Source: Oscillospiraceae bacterium
GTDB taxonomy: Bacteria; Bacillota; Clostridia; Oscillospirales; CAG-272
NCBI GenBank assembly: GCA_003343845.1
Contig: QAKK01000012.1
Location: 1-54,743, forward strand
Length of the DNA: 54,743 nt
Direction: 5' to 3'
The notes beneath the pieces were generated by a model. That model saw only the letters and a list, made by a program, of their open reading frames with translations, searched no databases and had not been told where the DNA came from. Of this stretch, positions 33,543 through 40,780 are shown one piece after another (position 1 is the first letter of the stretch; each line of letters starts with the position of its first letter). Both the position numbers and the translations under genes were made by a program.

Positions 33543-33732
33543 AAGCCTTCCCCTTTGGGGAAGGTGGCGCCGTACGGCGGCGGATGAGGGTATGCAGGCA
33601 GTCGGCACAACATTGTGCGACGCTTTACTCCCGTCAACCCCTCATCAGTCACCTGCGGCTCAGGATGTTTTCCCATCGGGAAAACGCCGCGGGACGTAAG
33701 CATCCCGTACGGCTCTCCTCCAAGAGAAGCCT
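33543..33732. repeat. Palindromic intergenic repeat element of about 190 bp
   Basis: The ends are imperfect inverted repeats (AAGCCTTCCCC at the left, GAGAAGCCT at the right). Inside are nested hairpins: CCTTCCCC/GGGGAAGG, GCCGTACGGC, GATGAGGG against CCCCTCATC, CACAACATTGTG, TTTTCCCATCGGGAAAA, and GGGACG/CATCCC. It has no gene. Elements of this look (a CCTTCCCC hairpin followed by GGCGGATGAGG) are common between genes in gut Clostridia. The right half resembles bases 1-77 of the window. Confidence 0.65.
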
Positions 33733-33746
33733 AAAAAACGCTGATG

Positions 33747-33773
33747 AAAAGTCCGCCTTCGGGCGGACTTTTT
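33747..33773 (+). terminator. Terminator upstream of the epimerase unit
   Basis: GTCCGCC-TTCG-GGCGGAC forms a 7-bp stem with a stable tetraloop, flanked by AAAA and followed by TTTTT. It ends the 27350-33490 operon after the repeat element. Confidence 0.88.
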
Positions 33774-33784
33774 GTCCCCCGAGA

Positions 33785-33813
33785 TTGACTTTTTGCGGCA
33801 TATTGCGTATAAT
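33785..33813 (+). promoter_or_regulatory. Promoter of the epimerase-DUF1887 unit
   Basis: TTGACT (33785-33790), a 17-bp spacer and a perfect TATAAT (33808-33813), 27 bp before the ATG. Confidence 0.87.
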
Positions 33814-33840
33814 GGAGAAAAATGCGCGCGGAGGAATCCA

Positions 33841-34935
33841 ATGAAAACAGTTATGCTGGTCTTCGGGACGCGACCCGAAGCAATCAAAATGTGCCCGCTC
33901 GTCAACGAGTTGAAAAAACGCCCCGGAATCCGGACGGTGGTCTGCGTCTCGGGACAGCACCGCGAGATGCTGGACGCTGTGCTTCGCGCGTTCAATGTCG
34001 TGCCGGATTATGATCTCGCGATCATGAAGGATCGGCAGACGCTCTTTGACATCACGGTCAACATTCTCGAGCGCATCCGTGCCGTGCTGGAAGAGGTCAA
34101 GCCAGACGTTGTGCTGGTGCACGGCGATACCTCCACCACCTTTGTCACCGCACTTGCCTGCTTCTATCTGCAGATCCCGGTCGGGCACGTCGAGGCGGGA
34201 CTGCGCACCTACAATATCTATTCGCCTTATCCCGAGGAATTCAACCGTCAGGCGGTCAGCGTCATTGCCAGGTACAATTTCGCCCCCACCGAGCTCTCGC
34301 GGGAGAATCTTCTGCGCGAGGGCAGAAAGCCGGAGAGCATCTATGTCACCGGCAATACCGCAATCGACGCGCTGAAGACCACGGTGCGCGCCGACTATAC
34401 GCATCCCGAGCTGGAATGGGCGGCGGGCAGCCGCCTCATCATGATCACGGCGCATCGCCGCGAGAACCTCGGCGAGCCGATGCACCGCATGTTCCGCGCC
34501 ATCCGCCGCATCATCGAGGAGCATCCCGATGTGCGCGCCATTTATCCGATCCACATGAACCCGGTCGTCCGCGAGGAGGCGAATGCCGAGCTCGGCGGCT
34601 GCGACCGCATCCGCATCATAGAGCCGCTTGACGTGCTCGATTTCCACAACTTCCTCTCCCGCTCGTATCTGATCCTCACCGACAGCGGCGGCATTCAGGA
34701 GGAGGCTCCCTCGCTCGGCAAGCCGGTACTGGTCATGCGCGATACGACCGAGCGCCCCGAGGGCATTGCTGCGGGTACGCTGCGCCTCGTCGGCACGGAG
34801 GAGGAGACCATCTACAAGAACTTTAAGGAGCTGTTGGAAGACCGTGCCGCCTATGACAAAATGGCGCATGCGTCCAATCCTTACGGCGACGGCTTTGCAT
34901 CGGTGCGCATTGCCGATGTGCTGTGCGGGGATTAA
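33841..34935 (+). CDS. wecB: UDP-N-acetylglucosamine 2-epimerase (non-hydrolysing)
   Basis: It interconverts UDP-GlcNAc and UDP-ManNAc in the cytoplasm. The 364 residues show the family motifs: FGTRPEAIKM at 8-17, HGDTST, VEAGLRTYN, ITAHRREN, and DSGGIQEEAPSLGKPVLVMR near the C-terminus. ATG 33841 is 6 nt after GGAGG and gives the usual start. UDP-ManNAc feeds teichoic-acid linkage units and the ManNAc-containing wall polysaccharides that SLH domains bind, so it may supply the anchor for the surface proteins around it; that link is inferred. It is 5 nt upstream of a DUF1887 gene. Confidence 0.95.
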   Translation: MKTVMLVFGTRPEAIKMCPLVNELKKRPGIRTVVCVSGQHREMLDAVLRAFNVVPDYDLAIMKDRQTLFDITVNILERIRAVLEEVKPDVVLVHGDTSTTFVTALACFYLQIPVGHVEAGLRTYNIYSPYPEEFNRQAVSVIARYNFAPTELSRENLLREGRKPESIYVTGNTAIDALKTTVRADYTHPELEWAAGSRLIMITAHRRENLGEPMHRMFRAIRRIIEEHPDVRAIYPIHMNPVVREEANAELGGCDRIRIIEPLDVLDFHNFLSRSYLILTDSGGIQEEAPSLGKPVLVMRDTTERPEGIAAGTLRLVGTEEETIYKNFKELLEDRAAYDKMAHASNPYGDGFASVRIADVLCGD

Positions 34936-34940
34936 GTGCC

Positions 34941-36158
34941 ATGACAGTGATCGAAGTTCTGGACAAATCTTCGGTGGAAAACCTGTACGCGCCGCTCAGC
35001 TATTCTGCGCGGCGCGTCATTTATATCGGGCGCGATGCAAAAGAGACCGAACGCGAGTGCCGCGTCTATCGTGCGCTGTTTGCCGCGCGCGGCATGCAGA
35101 CCGAGGTGGTGGCAGTTACGGTTACGCCGGGCAGCGGAAGGGAAATCGAGACGCTGACGGCGCTGTTTGAGAGACCGGATAGCTATCTCATCGACCTTGT
35201 CGGCGGCGATGAGACGCTGTTGTTCCTGCTTGGCAGAGCCATTGAAAGCGCAAAGCCGCAGCATGCCCTCGTGCACTACGGCAGCATGACCACGCATCGC
35301 TTTCTGCCTGCCGGGCAGACGCCGACGGCACTGCCGAGGGGGCATCGCCCCTATCTTACGGTTGCCGAGACGGTGGCATTGCACGGCGGACGGATCGCCG
35401 GGGCGACCGATGTCGGCGCGGCGGGGCGCGGACATGACGAGATTTGCGCACTGATCGCAGACCTCGATGCCATGTGGGAGATCAGCCGCGGCGATTCCGC
35501 CGCATGGAACCGAAATGCGGACGGACTTGCTGCCTTTGAGGCGCTCGGCTGCCGCCGCGGCATGACTTTCTCGGTCTCACAGACCTTTGCCAAGGAGAAA
35601 AAACGCGCCGACGCCTATATCCGTCTGCACAGCTTTCTGCCGCGCCTTGCGGCAGCAGGGCTTGCGGAGGATCTCGTCATGCGGCAGGGCAGAGTCTCGT
35701 TTCGCTACAAGAACAGATTCGTGCACACCTGCCTCTGCCGTGCGGGACTTCTGCTGGAGCTGAAAATTTATCTGTCTGCGCTGCTCACCAAGGGCGCGGA
35801 CGGCAAGCCGCTGTTTGACGACGCGATGACCGGCGTCGTGCTCGATTGGGATCGCCGCACGCGTGAGGCAGCATCGGTCAACGAGATCGACGTACTGCTC
35901 ACGCGCGGCATGATTCCGATTTTCATTTCCTGCAAGAACGGCGGGTGCGGCGAAGACGAGCTGTATAAGCTCGCTGCTGTTGCCGCGCGTTTCGGCGGGC
36001 GCTTTGCAAAGAAGGCGCTGGTTGCCACCGGGATGTCCGGCAGCCCGGCGCGCGACGCCTATTTTACCCGCCGCGCCGCCGATCTCGGCATTCGTCTGAT
36101 TCCCGCCGTGCATACACTTTCACAGGCGGAAATCTGTGCCGCGCTCGCATCGCTGTAA
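34941..36158 (+). CDS. DUF1887 family protein: CARF-like sensor with PD-(D/E)xK nuclease-like domain (Card1/Can2 relative)
   Basis: This 405-residue protein has an N-terminal Rossmann/CARF-like domain (about 1-150; DLVGGDETLLF resembles the glycine-rich nucleotide-binding loop), a middle winged-helix-like part, and a C-terminal restriction-endonuclease-like domain with NEIDV (Glu315, Asp317) and SCKNG (Lys332). Card1/Can2 proteins are nucleases switched on by cyclic oligoadenylates from type III CRISPR. Here the ExK position before the lysine is Ser-Cys-Lys, so catalysis may differ or be lost. No CRISPR array or cas gene is in the window. ATG 34941 with GGGG about 10 nt upstream is preferred over the overlapping GTG. 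It is co-transcribed with wecB. Confidence 0.82.
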   Translation: MTVIEVLDKSSVENLYAPLSYSARRVIYIGRDAKETERECRVYRALFAARGMQTEVVAVTVTPGSGREIETLTALFERPDSYLIDLVGGDETLLFLLGRAIESAKPQHALVHYGSMTTHRFLPAGQTPTALPRGHRPYLTVAETVALHGGRIAGATDVGAAGRGHDEICALIADLDAMWEISRGDSAAWNRNADGLAAFEALGCRRGMTFSVSQTFAKEKKRADAYIRLHSFLPRLAAAGLAEDLVMRQGRVSFRYKNRFVHTCLCRAGLLLELKIYLSALLTKGADGKPLFDDAMTGVVLDWDRRTREAASVNEIDVLLTRGMIPIFISCKNGGCGEDELYKLAAVAARFGGRFAKKALVATGMSGSPARDAYFTRRAADLGIRLIPAVHTLSQAEICAALASL

Positions 36159-36235
36159 CACTTTGCGGAAATCCGACCGCAAACAAAAAAATGGCGTTTG
36201 CAGAGTTCTTCGCAGCCGAATTCAAAATCTGATAA

Positions 36236-36275
36236 AAAAGCCGCACGGCGCAGAAATGCGCTTTGTGCGGCTTTT
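36236..36275 (+). terminator. Terminator after the DUF1887 gene
   Basis: AAAAGCCGCAC (36236-36246) pairs perfectly with GTGCGGCTTTT (36265-36275) around an 18-nt loop that itself can pair (GGCGCAGAAATGCGC). A-rich and T-rich flanks are present. Confidence 0.85.
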
Positions 36276-36626
36276 ATCGTTTTTCATGCATTATTAAATC
36301 CGATTTGATATAAATAAATTACAGGGCGGTAGATTTGTTTTGAAAACAGGGTTGAATTGTTTATTTATGCGGAATCCTGCCGCCGGAAATCGCATGACTA
36401 CGTTGCTTTGCGTGATTAAAGCCTATTTTTATCACGCATGATTTTTACTTTTTTGCATGTTGCACAAAATTGCTGCAAATCTGCGCAGAAAAACGTCGTT
36501 GGAAGCAAGATGGGAAAAAACCGAAAAAGCAAGGCGGCATAAGGCTTTGCGGGGCGCAGCCGCAAGTACGGAACTTTGTGAATAAAATAACGCTTCGTCA
36601 CTTTTTACAAACATTATGGCGGTTAC
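36276..36626. other. AT-rich intergenic region without recognisable gene
   Basis: I see no gene-like reading frame with a ribosome site. The only structure I can support is an 8-bp inverted repeat TGCGTGAT (36409-36416) / ATCACGCA (36431-36438) with a 14-bp spacer, about 190 bp upstream of the solute-binding gene's promoter. It could be a regulator site for the ABC operon. Confidence 0.5.
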
Positions 36627-36655
36627 TTGACACGGAAATGTGCAGGTGATACAAT
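36627..36655 (+). promoter_or_regulatory. Strong promoter of the sugar ABC transporter operon
   Basis: A perfect -35 TTGACA (36627-36632), a 17-bp spacer and TACAAT (36650-36655). The predicted mRNA would begin near 36662 with a 7-bp hairpin (AGAGCAA/TTGCTCT, 36669-36687), which could protect its 5' end from decay. Confidence 0.85.
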
Positions 36656-36736
36656 GAAATCATCAAGGAGAGCAATTCAGTTGCTCTGCGATCGAACGGA
36701 AGACAAAATTGTAAAATCAGAAAGGAGTAAATTCAT

Positions 36737-38077
36737 ATGAAATTTACGAAATTCCTCGCGATTGCACTTTCGCTCCTGATGGTCTTCGGCATGCTCGCTT
36801 CCTGCGGCAAGACCAAGAATCCCCAGACGACCGATCCTGCCGGTTCCTCCGACAGTCAGTCCACCGAAAAGACCGACGCTCCCGCATCCAAACCCGTCAC
36901 CCTGAAGTGGGCGTCCTGGGCACTTGCGGAAGAGAAACTCTATCCGACCTACGCTGCAATGGCAAACACCTTTATGGATGCCAACAAGGACATCAAGATC
37001 GAGATGGATGGCTCGCAGGCATATTCCACTTACCTCGATCAGCTGATTGTCTCTGCGATCGGCGGCACCGCACCGAATGTTGCACATATCAAGGCTGAGT
37101 GGCTGCCCCAGCTGCTGGAGACCGGTGCGGTCAAGGCAGTTGTCGGCATCTCCGATGCAGTCATGAAGGATTACTCCGCAGGTGCAATCAGCGGCGTCAC
37201 GGTTGACGGCGAGATGGTTGCAATGCCTTGGTTTGCAAACACCGAAGCACTCTTCTACAATAAGGCGCTGCTTGAGCGCGCAGGCGTCAAAGCCGAGGAC
37301 ATCAAGTCCTGGAGCGATTTGCTTGCAGCCGCTGAAAAGATCAGCGCACTCGGCGATGACATCTACGGTCTTGCATTCCCTGACAGTGAAGTTGAGACCG
37401 GTGAAGGCTACAACATCCTTCCCGCACTTTGGGCAAACGGCGGCGAATTCATGAAGGACGGTAAGGTCACGCTCAATACCGATGCAGGTATCAAGACCTA
37501 CACACAGCTGCAGGAAATCTTTAAGAAGGGGCTCTCCCCGAAGGGCGCAACCCTGAAGGATCTCCGCAACCTGTTCGGCCAGGGCAAGATCGGCTTCTAC
37601 TATGATCTTCAGGCTGTCATTTCCACCTGCGCATCCGCAGCTGCAAATGAAGAAGAGTTCTACAAGAACTTCGGCTGCATGGTCATTCCGGGCGCAGATG
37701 CAAACGGCTCCGGCTACCTCGTAACCCACCTGCTTGTCGTCTTCGATACGACCACCGATGAGCAGATGCCCGCAATGGCGAAGTTCCTTGAGCACATGTC
37801 CAGCGATGTCGTCATCAACATCCTGTACGAAGCAGGTCAGGGCAAAATGTCCAGCCGTGCAAGCGTCAACGAGAAGGTCTTTGCAAACGCTGACGAGACC
37901 ACGCAGGTCTATGTAAAGGCAATGACCACCGCAAAGGATCTCCCCGGCACGCAGATCAGCCTCAGCGAGGCAGATACCATCATGGTCAAGGGTCTTTCGA
38001 GAATTGCAAACGGTGAGGACGTCAAGACCGTCGTCGCTGCAATGCAGACCGAGCTCCAGGCTCTCGCAGATAAGTAA
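36737..38077 (+). CDS. Carbohydrate ABC transporter solute-binding lipoprotein
   Basis: This family-1 solute-binding protein has 446 residues. A lipoprotein signal ends GMLASC with Cys23 as lipid anchor, followed by a Ser/Thr/Pro/Lys linker (about 24-54) and the binding fold (for example PWFANTEALFYNKALLERAG and the SSRASVNEKV segment). It captures a mono- or oligosaccharide outside the membrane and hands it to the permeases encoded next. Sequence alone does not fix the sugar; an arabino-oligosaccharide would suit the neighbours. Its codons are more uniform (GCA, AAG, CTC) than in flanking genes, suggesting high expression, as does the strong promoter. No ATPase gene is present; a shared MsmK-type ATPase elsewhere is likely. 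Confidence 0.92.
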   Translation: MKFTKFLAIALSLLMVFGMLASCGKTKNPQTTDPAGSSDSQSTEKTDAPASKPVTLKWASWALAEEKLYPTYAAMANTFMDANKDIKIEMDGSQAYSTYLDQLIVSAIGGTAPNVAHIKAEWLPQLLETGAVKAVVGISDAVMKDYSAGAISGVTVDGEMVAMPWFANTEALFYNKALLERAGVKAEDIKSWSDLLAAAEKISALGDDIYGLAFPDSEVETGEGYNILPALWANGGEFMKDGKVTLNTDAGIKTYTQLQEIFKKGLSPKGATLKDLRNLFGQGKIGFYYDLQAVISTCASAAANEEEFYKNFGCMVIPGADANGSGYLVTHLLVVFDTTTDEQMPAMAKFLEHMSSDVVINILYEAGQGKMSSRASVNEKVFANADETTQVYVKAMTTAKDLPGTQISLSEADTIMVKGLSRIANGEDVKTVVAAMQTELQALADK

Positions 38078-38091
38078 TATCGTATGACTTG

Positions 38092-38123
38092 CGCCCCCTT
38101 CGGCAGGGCCGCCGAAGGGGGCG
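38092..38123 (+). terminator. Intercistronic hairpin between solute-binding and permease genes
   Basis: CGCCCCCTTCGGC (38092-38104) and its exact complement (38111-38123) form a 13-bp GC-rich stem with a six-base loop, 14 nt after the stop codon. Only TATTTTA follows, so it is a partial terminator or an RNA-stabilising hairpin that lets the binding protein be made in excess over the permeases. Confidence 0.75.
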
Positions 38124-38148
38124 TATTTTAGGAAAACGGAGGTAAGAG

Positions 38149-39135
38149 ATGGCGACTCAAACGAAAAAAATGCCGAAAAAGCAGAATAAATTCATCGCAG
38201 CCTTCTTCCGCCGCGATGTTGAGGGAAAGTATCACATGAGTGACGGTTTCTTCGGCTTTTTGCTGACCGTACCAGCCATTCTCGTGTTGCTCACCGTCAT
38301 TGCCGCGCCGATCCTCAAGGGTATTTACATGAGCTTCATGAAATACGGGCTGAAAGAGGTCAGCGGCAAGGCAGCGCCCGTGTGGAACAATTTCAAGAAC
38401 TATACCGATCTGTTCCGCGCCGGCGGCATCAACGGCAATGTCGTCGATTATTTTCTGACGACGCTGCAATTCGTTTTCTGGGCAGTGCTTGTGCAGTTTG
38501 TGATCGGACTTGCGCTTGCGCTCCTGCTCAATACCAAGCTGAAGGGACGCGGCGTGTTCCGCGGTCTCTTCCTCGTCCCGTGGACGATCCCCTCGGTCGT
38601 CGTCGCGCTGCTGTGGCGCCTGATGCTCAACAACAGCTACGGCATCATCAACTGGATCCTCAACAAGCTCGGCTGCATTCCGACCACCGCGTTTGACTGG
38701 CTCAACAGCCCGAATCTGGCGCTCCCCGCGGTCGTCATTGCAGCTGTCTGGCGGCAGCTCCCCTATATGATGGTCATGCTGCTTGCGGGGCTTCAGTCGG
38801 TGGATAAGTCGCAGCTGGAGGCGGCGCGCATCGACGGCGCGACCTTCATGCAGACCCTGCGTCATGTGACGCTCCCCACGATCCGCCCCGTCGTGCTCTC
38901 GTCGGTTTGGATCGCGATCATGAACAACTTCCAGATGTATACCATCATCAACCTGATGACCGGAGGCGGACCGAGCGAGGCAACCTATACGCTCTCGATC
39001 GCGGCATACGAAAAGGCGTTCACCGACTACAACTTCGGGCAGGGCGCGGCGATCGGCGTGATGTGGCTGGTCTTCCTCACGATTGTCACCGTCATCATCA
39101 ATAAGATCAGCGCCAAGAGCGCAGAAAATCTGTAA
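38149..39135 (+). CDS. Sugar ABC transporter permease, MalF/UgpA type
   Basis: This 328-residue inner-membrane permease has six main transmembrane segments. The cytoplasmic EAA loop that docks the ATPase is recognisable as LEAARIDGATFMQTLRHV (about residues 223-240). LVPWTIPSVVVALLW is a typical family segment. It pairs with the permease at 39149 to form the channel. GGAGG lies about 7 nt before the ATG. Confidence 0.93.
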   Translation: MATQTKKMPKKQNKFIAAFFRRDVEGKYHMSDGFFGFLLTVPAILVLLTVIAAPILKGIYMSFMKYGLKEVSGKAAPVWNNFKNYTDLFRAGGINGNVVDYFLTTLQFVFWAVLVQFVIGLALALLLNTKLKGRGVFRGLFLVPWTIPSVVVALLWRLMLNNSYGIINWILNKLGCIPTTAFDWLNSPNLALPAVVIAAVWRQLPYMMVMLLAGLQSVDKSQLEAARIDGATFMQTLRHVTLPTIRPVVLSSVWIAIMNNFQMYTIINLMTGGGPSEATYTLSIAAYEKAFTDYNFGQGAAIGVMWLVFLTIVTVIINKISAKSAENL

Positions 39136-39148
39136 GGAGGGAAGCGCT

Positions 39149-40000
39149 ATGACAAAAGCCGGAAAAACCAAGAAAGCAACCGTGCAGGTCGTGAAGTATC
39201 TCGTGATCGCGCTTCTCGTCTGCATCCTGCTGTTCCCGATCTGGTGGATGCTGGTCGGCTCGCTCCGCCCGTATTACACCCTCATCAGCCTGGATGACGT
39301 TGCGTTTTGGCCGAAGGATTTCACGGTTGAAAACTACGTCAAGATCTTCTCGCAGGCAAAATACCTGCGGTATTTCGCCAACAGCTTCATCGTGTCGGGC
39401 GGTACCGTTCTCGTCACGCTGCTGATTGCCATTCCCGCCGCATATTCTTTCTCGCGCTTCAAGTTCGGCGGCAAGAGTGCGGTGCTCAGCGCCGTGCAGT
39501 CGGTGCAGATGTTCCCGATCGTGGTCATTTTGATCTCACTGTATACTTTTTATAAGCAGTGGGGCATGCTGGATACCTACCGCGGCGTTATCTTAGCGGA
39601 CGTTACATTTGCTTTGCCGCTCTCCATCACACTGCTGAAGTCCTTCTTTGACACCGTGCCGAACGCTTTGGACGAGTCGGCAAAGATCGACGGCGCAGGC
39701 AGAATGCGCACCATGGTGCAGGTCATCCTGCCGCTGGTGCTGCCGGGACTTGTTGCCGTTGCGATCTACACCTTCCTCACCGCATGGGACGACTATCTGA
39801 TGTCGCTCACGATCATCCGCATCGACGAAAAGCGCACGCTTGCCGTCGGTCTGGCGCAGAGCTTCATGGGTGAGTATTCCAATGACTACGGCGCGCTGAT
39901 GGCGTTCTCGGTCGCGGGCAGTCTCCCGATCGTCCTCTTGTTCATCTTCTTCCAGAAGTACATGGTCGAAGGTCTGACTGCGGGCGCCGTTAAGGGCTGA
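39149..40000 (+). CDS. Sugar ABC transporter permease, MalG/UgpE type
   Basis: This 283-residue partner permease has six transmembrane segments and an EAA loop LDESAKIDGAGRMRTMVQVI (about 170-189). It ends in the usual MVEGLTAGAVKG. ATG 39149 is chosen over the upstream in-frame ATG at 39083, which lies inside the preceding permease gene, because AAGGAGGG precedes it. It starts 13 nt after the first permease gene. Confidence 0.93.
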   Translation: MTKAGKTKKATVQVVKYLVIALLVCILLFPIWWMLVGSLRPYYTLISLDDVAFWPKDFTVENYVKIFSQAKYLRYFANSFIVSGGTVLVTLLIAIPAAYSFSRFKFGGKSAVLSAVQSVQMFPIVVILISLYTFYKQWGMLDTYRGVILADVTFALPLSITLLKSFFDTVPNALDESAKIDGAGRMRTMVQVILPLVLPGLVAVAIYTFLTAWDDYLMSLTIIRIDEKRTLAVGLAQSFMGEYSNDYGALMAFSVAGSLPIVLLFIFFQKYMVEGLTAGAVKG

Positions 40001-40003
40001 AAT

Positions 40004-40675
40004 ATGGGCAAAATCAAAAACTTTGTGCAGAAGCTGACCTTCGGCGACCGCACGGAGGATGCTGCCGAGATCCCGAAGAGCGGCACGGGGCTGTTTTGGT
40101 TCGTGCTGAAAAATCACTGGATGCGGCTCATTCTTCTGAACCTGCTGTTCTGCGTCTGTTCGATTCCGGTCGTGACGCTTCCCGCGGCTTACGGCGCACT
40201 GATCGCCGTCACGATGCAGTGGGCGCGCCGCGTGCCGGATGTCGAGCCGTTCCGTGTCTATTTCGCGGCATGGAAACCGCATTTTCTCGCGAAGACTGCC
40301 GTCGCGCTGCTGCTTTGCATCGCGCCGGCATCGGTCGCGGGTTATGTGTACATGTTCACGGCAAACGGCGCGGCGTTTTATGCGTTGCTGTTTGTGTTCG
40401 GGCTGGTTTCCTTCCTCGTGCAGTCCTACTTTTTCGCGCAGCTTGCCGTGCTGGACATCGGCGTCGGCAGCGCGCTGAAAAATGCGTTTCTCCTGCTCGG
40501 GGTGGAATGGAAGTGTACGCTGAAGCTGCTTGCCACGGGCGGTCTGCTGCTCGTGTTGTCGGTTGTGTTCACCACCTATATGATCCCGTTTTTGGCGCTC
40601 TGTGTCTTTTCACTGACGGCACTCTCGGTGTCCGCCGAGGTGTCGGACGTGATTGACCGCAGACTGATCAAATAA
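40004..40675 (+). CDS. YesL family (DUF624) membrane protein
   Basis: This 223-residue protein has about five transmembrane segments. FWFVLKNHWMRLILLNLLFC near the N-terminus, SIPVVTLPAAYGAL, and a C-terminal hydrophobic hairpin match YesL/DUF624. Members sit beside oligosaccharide ABC transporters (for example in pectin-use operons of bacilli), and their role is not established. It begins 3 nt after the second permease gene and is the last gene of this operon. Confidence 0.88.
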   Translation: MGKIKNFVQKLTFGDRTEDAAEIPKSGTGLFWFVLKNHWMRLILLNLLFCVCSIPVVTLPAAYGALIAVTMQWARRVPDVEPFRVYFAAWKPHFLAKTAVALLLCIAPASVAGYVYMFTANGAAFYALLFVFGLVSFLVQSYFFAQLAVLDIGVGSALKNAFLLLGVEWKCTLKLLATGGLLLVLSVVFTTYMIPFLALCVFSLTALSVSAEVSDVIDRRLIK

Positions 40676-40677
40676 GC

Positions 40678-40705
40678 AAAAAAGACCTCTTCGGAGGTCT
40701 TTTTT
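40678..40705. terminator. Bidirectional terminator between convergent genes
   Basis: AAAAAAGACCTC-TTCG-GAGGTCTTTTTT is a perfect 12-bp inverted repeat starting 2 nt after the YesL stop. The symmetric A and T tracts could also stop the leftward lipoprotein transcript. Confidence 0.92.
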
Positions 40706-40780
40706 ATGTAACAATAAACTGCCTGCATATGAGAGTGGCAGCCACATGCAAGCTGCGCTTGGACTAAAATCAGCCTAAAG

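Noticed and set aside
33543..33732. CRISPR array or tRNA-like structure
   Set aside because: The hairpins differ from each other and are not regularly spaced direct repeats with spacers; no acceptor stem or anticodon arm is present. No CRISPR array was seen anywhere in the window, including around the DUF1887 gene.
33584..33844. An 86-codon plus-strand frame inside the palindromic repeat
   Set aside because: It consists of the repeat element plus the terminator, and its end overlaps the wecB start. No ribosome site.
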